Source: Prunus persica
Taxonomy: Eukaryota > Streptophyta > Magnoliopsida > Rosales > Rosaceae
Reading direction: 5' to 3'
Assembly (NCBI RefSeq): GCF_000346465.2
Contig: NC_034012.1
Span: forward strand, 12,612,972-12,676,971
Length of the DNA stretch: 64,000 nt
This document shows, in pieces, positions 56,834 through 64,000 of this stretch (position 1 is the first letter of the stretch; each line of letters starts with the position of its first letter). Under the pieces are notes generated by a model. It made no database searches and was not told where the DNA came from. It saw nothing but the letters and a program-made list of their open reading frames with translations. The translations under genes and the position numbers were made by a program.

Positions 56834-58125
56834 GCCTTGTTATTGTAGGTAGTTTTGACAGAGCATTTACCTTGGTACTTGAAAAAAAAAAATCCAAATT
56901 CATCCCATCTGAACCAAGATTTTTGTGCACTGACCTCTAAATTGCCGTGGTCTATTTTGGTTCACGTGGAGGAATTGAACCCACCTCAAGTTTAATTCAG
57001 TTGACTATATATTTAGACTAAACCAACCGCCACCAAGAGTGAACATTCCAACCCATTTTTCAAAATCGAAACTTGACAGGAAAAGCTTCAATAAGTTTGT
57101 GATTATGACAGTCACGTCTGCTTCATACAGTTGTCTGCTATGGCTGATTTCAAGTCCTTCAACCCAGGTCATTGTAAAACTAAGAAACGGCTCGTAACTT
57201 CTAACGCGTATGTGGGAGCCATGAAAGAAAAGAAAATACAAAATGAGCTTAAATAAATTTATTAGTTTAATTATAACTATCTGATGATGTAATGATGCAA
57301 ACTGATTTTTAAGCAACCACAACGGTTTTGAAGCAATAAAGACGACGGAAATTTCCCCTCGTCTTTTTGTATTTTTGTAGTAGTGATCCAGTAGAAGTGG
57401 AAAGGAATTGCTGTAAAGTCAGAGCCCTGCATCATTTTATGCGGTGTGAGAAGCATGTAATGTATGTATTAACATTGGCTGATGAAGTGGGTTAATTTGC
57501 ACCTTCTCTAAGTCTACAGACAACAAGTCCTCTAACCAAGCTTAGAACTTCATAAACAAGAACATTGATTTAGAAGTAAACCCCCACAGAAAATAATTCA
57601 GAGAATGAAAAAAGAAAGAAATTGAAACTCTCCATATGCAGACTTTTCCCTTTGTGTTAGACTTCAGTACGCAGATCTTTCCTCCTTTGTTGTTTCTGTT
57701 CCTTGACTGTTCTGTTCTTCTAATTCCGTCACATCAGTTGTGAACTTGCGACACTAGCTTCCCCATGATCTGCGTTAAACGAATACCCAAAAGGCTATTA
57801 AAACGTGGCCTCCACTTGTGCAAATGGTTGAAATTTAAACTTCAAATGAATCAAAGAGAGAACTGGGGCTCGGTTGACTTGAGAAACAAAGCTAAAGTCT
57901 TCTTACGTTGAGTTTCAAAGGGAAAATGGGCAGAGGCAAACTTGCGTGGTGTGTTGGTTAAAAGAGCCAACAGAGATTGCATATATGCATATAGCTGAGA
58001 TTTGTGGGACACCATTATAGGCCTCATTATGGATTATATTTTAATTATTTCAAGTGTTAGTTTTTAGATATTCTCTGAAAAATTATCCTTACAAAAAAAA
58101 TCACTAGAATCCGAAACTATTTGAT
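56834..58125 (-). other. 5' flank of gene G
   Basis: It matches the B flank 15830-17090 closely and holds the empty relative of the Copia site near 57340. No gene is seen. Confidence 0.65.
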
Positions 58126-58478
58126 CAGTGGCGGACCCAAACTTTCGTTCATCTTGGGGCTTAAAAAAAATCCAACCAATATATAGCCAAACAAAAAATA
58201 TTTGGGCTTAAAGTGAACTTGGTGGCTGAGTTCTCCACAAAATTACAGAATGAGTGAACTTGGTGGGATCTCTATTCTTCTTTTATAACATAGGGTTTTT
58301 CCTTTTTAATATACGCTTTGGGCTTGTATATATTGGATGAGCCATGTGGGGGCTCCACCTAAGAAGAACCTAAAAAAAAAATAAAAAATGTGAGTTTGGG
58401 TGGGATTATATGGTTAAGTGCAACTTTTTTGCAAGTGTGGGCAAGTGCCCACAGTAATCCTTATTAGGTCCGCCAATG
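58126..58478. mobile_element. hAT-like element, 353 bp
   Basis: It begins CAGTGGCGGACC and ends GGTCCGCCAATG, with an exact 8 bp duplication TATTTGAT (58118-58125, 58479-58486). It has no transposase, so it is non-autonomous. The shortened relative at 27015-27325 shows it was present before that block was copied. Confidence 0.85.
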
Positions 58479-58536
58479 TATTTGATCACTTAATTAGATG
58501 CCTTAATGATTTTCAATTTGCGTGATTTGTTGCAAG

Positions 58537-59094
58537 TAGGGGTGGGCACGGTTCGGTTTGGACCGGTTTTTGCCTCAAATTAGAACCGATCCAGTACTAT
58601 TCATCCGGTTTGGTTCGGTTCGGTTTTAATAAAAAAAAATTCAAAAACTGTCTGGTTCGGTTTGAACCGGTTTCGGTCCGATTCCGGTTCCGGTTCGGTT
58701 TTGAACCGGATTATTAAAAAAAATTTAAAATATTATTATTTTACTTGAAAATTAACAAATTATTAAATTTCATATAAAAAATAAATATTAAAGTGAGAAA
58801 AGAGAGATATTTTGACATTGAACTTGGATAAATATTAGGTTTTTTTTAGTGAAATTAAAAATATAGCATTAAATATAAATATATATTGAAATTATATATT
58901 TTTTTAGTTTCACCGGTTCGGTTCGGCTTGGTTCGGTTTTTGAAGACATAGAACCGGATCCAAAACCGGTCCAAACCGGTCCGGTTCGGTTTTTGACCGG
59001 TTTTTGACTTTTTGGTCAACTCGGTTTTTTTTCGGTTTGGTTCGGTACGGTTCGGCTCAGATTTCCGGTTCGCCGGTTTGAGTGCCCACCCCTA
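58537..59094. mobile_element. hAT-like MITE, 558 bp, rich in CGGTTCGGTT motifs
   Basis: Ends TAGGGGTGGGCAC and GTGCCCACCCCTA are perfect inverses, with an exact 8 bp duplication GTTGCAAG (58529-58536, 59095-59102). The sequence at 27378-27387 has one GTTGCAAG and no element, a clean empty site. Both arms are packed with GGTTCGGTT and AACCGG units. It is a younger relative of the decayed element at 18311-18887. Confidence 0.93.
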
Positions 59095-59338
59095 GTTGCA
59101 AGGATGATGATCTATGAATGTAGACTTGAAAAATAAACGGCTTGGATATTTGAAAATAAATTCGTAAATGGACTATATATACACAAAAATTCTCTTATGC
59201 AGACATCCGGACATTATAATGGTCCGGATGCCATGTATTTTCTATTATCCCTCCTTGTTTTCCTGCCTGTTCACAATAGCATCCGCACGATAATAACGTG
59301 CGGACATCTGGATAAAAGAATAACTATATATATATATA

Positions 59339-60843
59339 TATTAGGCAAAAAGTCACTTTTGGTTCCTGTAGTTTACCACTTTTACCACTGGTCATTGTCG
59401 TTTAAATTTAGTCACTTTTGTCCCTGTAGTTTTCAATTTGAGCAATTTAAGGCCAATCCTCACTTTCTGTTAAATTTTTTAACTTCCGTTATATGTGGAG
59501 GGGCAATTCGGTCCACAAATTATTAAAAATTCATTCCTTCTAAAAAATTAGTTTTAATATTAAACAAAAAAATAATTTAATTTCCCCATCCCTTATCGGT
59601 TGAAACCCAAGCCCATTGAAAAGCAAAGGTTTTTGAACCTATGGTTCTAAGTATGGGTGGGTATCGGGATTGGAAAATTGGAACACCGAATCATACCGGA
59701 TGGAAAAAATTGAAAGAAAAACTAGTTAATTAAAAATGTCAACAAGCCAGCATCGAACTAGACCAGACCAATTCGAATCGATTCCAATTTCAATTTCACA
59801 CCACATCAAACCGAACCGAATTGGACCGGACCAGTTGTGTATAATTTTTTTTAAACAAAATTATTTAACTCTAATGCTACATTTTTAATCTCATAACTAA
59901 TATTTCCCCAAGCCCAACTTCAAAACATCTATCTTTTTTAGGCCCAATATCTCTTTTTGTATGAAATTGGATCATTTGTTAATTTTCAAGCCCAAAAAAT
60001 AAAATTTTATTTTGAATTTGTATTTAAAAAAAGAGTTAAAAAAATTAATAATAATAATTCGATCCAAAACCCGAAAAAACAGAAACCGAACAAGAACCTT
60101 CAAACTGGGCCGTCGTTTCAAAAAAAATTTCACTAAAATCAAACCGAACTTGACCGGTTAAATAGTACTAGTTCCGATTTCAATTTGAGGTGAACACCTT
60201 ACCCAATCGGACCACACCCAACCCTAGTTATAAGCCTTGAAGGCATCGTGCCAAGAGAAGCATTTGTGCTAGGCCGCAATGTCTTCCCAATCCTCTTCAC
60301 TTACCACTTTCCCTCTCCCGAAATCCCTTATTCTTCTCTTCTCAGCCAAAATCTCTCTCCCCCATTCAATTTGGCATTTCCTTTTAGACTCAACCCCACC
60401 TCCTCCCATCTTTGCACTTGAGACTGCGTTTCTCAATTACAAATCCAAGATCAGCTCCACTTCTTCTGGTACTTCAATATGAACTATGATCAAAACATTG
60501 TCTTGAGATGCTTTTGGATTTGAATATATTATGCAAGTAATGAATTGGGAGGTGTAATCTGATGGTGATCATGGTGTCACATGTAGGTCACGTGAACAAA
60601 CAAGCACAGGAGCATGGGGTTTGGCGGTTTTGGGTGGCTGGGGTGGTGGTTGGGTTACAGGGAGGTGGTGGCTGGTGGGGCTTGGGTGGGGCTGTTGGTA
60701 GGGGTTGGGAGAGAAAAATTGAGGATTGTCTTGAATTGCTCAAATTGAAAACCACAAGGACAAAAGTGACCAAATTGAAACAATAGGGACCAAAGTGATA
60801 AAAGAGCCAAACTACAGGAATCAAAAATGTATTTTTGCCTATA
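59339..60843. mobile_element. MULE-like element, copy 3
   Basis: Same arms as copy 1, with the nested old hAT (about 59652-60230) and the exon-like fragment (60279-60482). It is preceded by a TATATATA run and lacks the rearrangement of copy 2. Confidence 0.7.
60279..60482 (+). pseudogene. exon-like fragment in MULE-like copy 3
   Basis: The frame MSSQSSSLTTFPLPKSLIL is open for 67 codons, matching the fragment at 18940 with several changes including AKISLPHSIWHF. The donor gene is not recognised. Confidence 0.35.
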
Positions 60844-61161
60844 TTTAATACTTGAAATACAATTTCATAATTTTCATCTTGGATTAAAGTTCCTTTATTT
60901 CATTTGATTTAGTGAATGAATTCAATCCAAACTTATAAAGGCTTTTGTGTACTTTTTTTAAGTGGCTAACTTTCATAGAATTTTCAGAGTTTTAATGACC
61001 TTGATCTCAGTGACATACTTTCATAGAATTTTATACTTTCATAAAGTGTATCATACAATTTAATAGACTTTTGTTATTCTTGAATTTCAATTCATTACAA
61101 ACCTTGATAGTGTGTATGGGAGAGAACTCCCTTCCCTTTCCTTAAAGGATCGAATTTGAAC

Positions 61162-61680
61162 TAGAGGTGGCAATTTCTGACACGACCGCATGGAAAATTA
61201 GTAGGTCAACTCGCAGGATTAAATTTTCAAGTTATTTTCGGGTCAACTCACTATGAATCGTTTAATAAATAGATAAGTTTTGAGTCAACCCGCCAACTCA
61301 CTAAAATATATGTGTAACTTGCCAATCGTTTCTTTGGTTCTTCTTCATTGTTATAATTTTTTTTATTTCTCTTTTTCAATCTTCATACATCGAGATGTGG
61401 GTCTTTAATGTTTTTTTTTTTTTTTTTTTTTTGGTTTTATTTTGAACATGAATTTTTTTTTAATTAGTCATCTCTTTCTCTATTTTTATTTATTTATATT
61501 TTTACCTCGCTAGTTACTAGTTGCTATCATTTAGCGGGTTAACCCGATACGGGACTCAAAATCCAGAAATTAAGGGGTTAATCCGACACACACCTTAATT
61601 AAACGGATCAGATTTAGATTGAGCATTATTAACATGTATATGATCCTCACAAGACATGACACCAGCCATTCCCAGCCCTA
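61162..61680. mobile_element. hAT-like repeat, decayed
   Basis: It begins TAGAGGTGGCAATTTC and ends ATTCCCAGCCCTA. The flanks ATTTGAAC and GTTTGGAC agree at 6 of 8 bases. The first bases of the same repeat occur at 19845 and 31215, where they are cut by deletion junctions. A T22 run lies near 61411-61432. Confidence 0.5.
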
Positions 61681-61688
61681 GTTTGGAC

Positions 61689-63123
61689 TTGGGGGAGAAA
61701 CAGAAAAAGCTGTTTAATTTGCTCCTCTGCAACAAACAATCACTGTTTCTCTGTTACCTCGAAACTACTTACTTGTAAAGTCTTAGATGTCTGCAACTCC
61801 TACCTCCACAGACCCAAAATCCTATCACAAATTTACAATGGTCTATACCCCTATTTCACTTTGCACCCAAGGTTTCATCACTCAGAGACACATTCACTCC
61901 CTCTTTCTCTCTCTGTCTTTTCGGGAAATTGGCAAGGCTTCAGACCAACCTCTCTCTGGTGCTTTGCATGGCAGTTTACAGTCCGAGGTGTACAATTTCC
62001 ACTTTTTATTTATATGACCCCAATTTAATGCTTTTCTTTTCTTCCCAAATGCATGCGCTGTTTATCTTTTCTGCCTGCCCTTTCTTCAGTTACAGCAATA
62101 CTCTGGGTTTGTGAATCAGGAAATATCTCAGCATTGTTTGTTTTCTAAATTTAGGCTGAATGTTTTAAATTTGGTATTCTTGTAATGTTTTTATATCACT
62201 CTTGTATTGCTAATGATGCTCATCTAATACAAATATTGGAAAAAAGGAAGCAGGGGAACCCGCAAAGTTCAGTAATTTTTGCCCATTATGATATTCAATG
62301 ACAATGTTTATTCATATGAGTACCGTGGATCATGCCCATTTAGAGTAAGGAAATGGATTTGTTAGGTTGGAGTGAAAATTAAAGGTTTTAACTTCTCTCT
62401 CTCTCGCTCTCTCACTTTTATAAATGTACATTCGAAGTCCTGATCTTTTTATAATCTATGATTAAAGTTAACTAAGGGATCAATTAACTCCGAAATGATT
62501 TTTGCAGTAGCAATGCAACATCTAATTTTATCTGAATGAGACATACTGTAGATTTCTGTAGAATGAGTCATACTGTAGATTTCTGTATAATGAATCAATG
62601 ACTTCATGAGTTATAAGCTATGAATGTCAATCTTACTAATGGATGCCCATTGTATATGTTGTAATGATTTGCTGCCTCTCTTACTAGGACTACAATTGGT
62701 TCATGCTAAGAGAATAATATCTTTATCATGAGCTGTTGGATTTATTGTAAGCAACCATGTATGAAAAGAAGCATTTATTGAATTATTCCTGTTTCTTTGT
62801 TTTGGTTAGAAATTATTTGTGTTTCTTTTCTCAAAGAAAATCAAGGAATGTGATTTGCAATGGCTTCTAAAGTCAATGATCATGGCTACTGAAGTTAGCA
62901 TTGCTCGATCATGGAGTTCATCACTAAAAGCCAATTATGCATTGTTTACATAAAAGAAGTTCTCTCTTTGGGATTTGTGTGAGGCCTGAATACGAAGACA
63001 CCGGAAAAATTGAAATTTAAGTGATAAAATATCATCATGAGCACCATGTCGAACCAGAAGTAAATGGTAAGTTTACAACTTTCTCAATGTAAATGTACCA
63101 ATGAACTGTATTCCAGTGAACTG
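61689..63123. other. low-coding region at the right end
   Basis: The longest frame (61787-62017, MSATPTSTDPKSYHKFTMV) is short and matches no family I know. It could be a first exon of a plus-strand gene or chance. The rest is AT-rich with a CT microsatellite near 62395-62410. I see no supported gene. Confidence 0.4.
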
Positions 63124-63243
63124 TTGTGGCCACAACTACTACTATTGCTTCTTGGACTCTCATGTATAAGATTATGCACTGCTATAGCTTACATGCACAG
63201 CATTTCTTGGCAGATCTTATCTCAACCTTGGCATCAGTAAGAC
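63124..63243 (-). other. 3' flank remnant of another array unit
   Basis: The sequence GGCCACAACTACTACTATTG and what follows, through CTCAACCTTGGCATCAGTAA, matches the downstream flank of C (20060-20152) and E (33633-33748) with a few changes. In those units the PGG exon follows within about 160-200 bp. Here the match stops, so the array reached at least this far. Confidence 0.75.
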
Positions 63244-64000
63244 CATGTTAACATATAAATAGGATTTAGGCAGTATGCCTAACTTGCATTTGATTACACC
63301 TTGTATTTGGATGAATTACTATTACAAAATTATTTATGTATCCCATTATAGTATTCATCGTATTTAGGGTATGTTTTTGGATATATTAGTCACTATTATC
63401 ATGAAAGGTAACAAGTTTATTTACTTGCTAAATATTGCAACTAGGTCATGACTAAATTCTGAAAGAATTTGCGTACTGCGGGAGCGGGGTAAATGAGTAA
63501 TATGGAAATCTATTTATCGGTACCCTTTATTTATTGGGGTCTCGCTCACTTAATCTCATTTCACCTACCACTTGTTGCAATGCATGAAGGCTTGAATTGC
63601 CAGGTTGACAGAAACTTTGCTGGTTAATGCGCTTTATAAGTTATCAGTTTCGTTCGCCTTCATTCAACAAAAAAATTTCCAGTCTCTTTCCAAAGAGTGG
63701 CCTGGAGGGTTAATCGTAATCGGTGAGTTCCTTTGTTATGTATCTGGATAATCTTTTCAATTACCAATACTTTCACAATGTATGACTTATTTTCACTTCA
63801 TGACTTAAACCTAACAATTTGTCAACAACAGATTGTATGTTGAAATAGGGAAAAATGCCTAGGCATTTCATCATATGAATTGCAAAATTGTCTCATCATA
63901 AAAAGTATATCCCCTTCCCTCACAATTTTATTGGAATACATAATTTCAAGATACATTCAGAATTTGATCTTGGTATGATATGAAGGTAATCTGATTTGTT
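63244..64000. other. unassigned sequence at window end
   Basis: No open frame of note and no match elsewhere in the window was found. Confidence 0.4.

Noticed and set aside
61787..62017. New plus-strand gene start
   Set aside because: 76 codons with no recognisable domain, no clear splice continuation and no paralogue; kept only as a note in the spacer entry.

Overview
This is plant nuclear DNA: intron-containing genes with GT-AG junctions and TATA boxes, AT-rich spacers, and many plant transposon families (Copia, a Cassandra TRIM carrying 5S rRNA sequence, MULE-like, hAT and Harbinger elements). A woody eudicot, perhaps Rosaceae, is my guess only. Two runs of exactly 100 N (7223-7322, 36865-36964) are assembly gaps.

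The core is a tandem array of seven ankyrin-repeat/PGG membrane-protein genes (ACD6/ITN1-like), all on the minus strand: A (2544-6788), B (13711-15781), C (20313-22428), D (31195-32250), E (33908-36017), F (42999-45069) and G (54715-56785). B, C, F and G keep an intact three-exon frame of 595+533+615 bp, giving 580 residues: about nine ankyrin repeats and then a four-helix PGG domain. A, D and E are broken. By sequence there are three types: type 1 (A, C, E), type 2 (B, F, G) and type 3 (D, plus a D-like 5' flank at 1-444). Type 2 promoters carry a CACGTG G-box; the same site is CATGTG in types 1 and 3.

A Copia retrotransposon on the minus strand sits between type 1 and type 2 genes. It is near complete at 7859-12674 and 36638-41991, and truncated at 23004-26231 and 50870-53736. 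All copies with a preserved left edge share the insertion point, and the copies share coding lesions. So one already defective insertion was multiplied by segmental duplication of a D-E-Copia-F block. Remnants at 19866-20019, 45811-46080 and 63124-63243 mark further lost units.

Later insertions decorate single copies and date the duplications: a Harbinger derivative (445-1751), a non-autonomous LTR element inside exon 1 of A (4160-6572), a TIR element holding gap 1 (7118-7593), Cassandra (17104-17980), a solo LTR (30467-31162), several TIR elements (46094-46200, 46545-47495, 48541-50089) and two hAT elements (58126-58478, 58537-59094). A MULE-like element with a possible captured transit-peptide exon occurs three times (17984-19523, 27613-30193, 59339-60843). 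The right end (61.7-64 kb) is low-coding sequence ending in another array remnant.

No new molecular system is evident. The interest lies in the array as a record of duplication, gene conversion, microhomology deletion and transposon capture in a gene family linked elsewhere to plant immunity.
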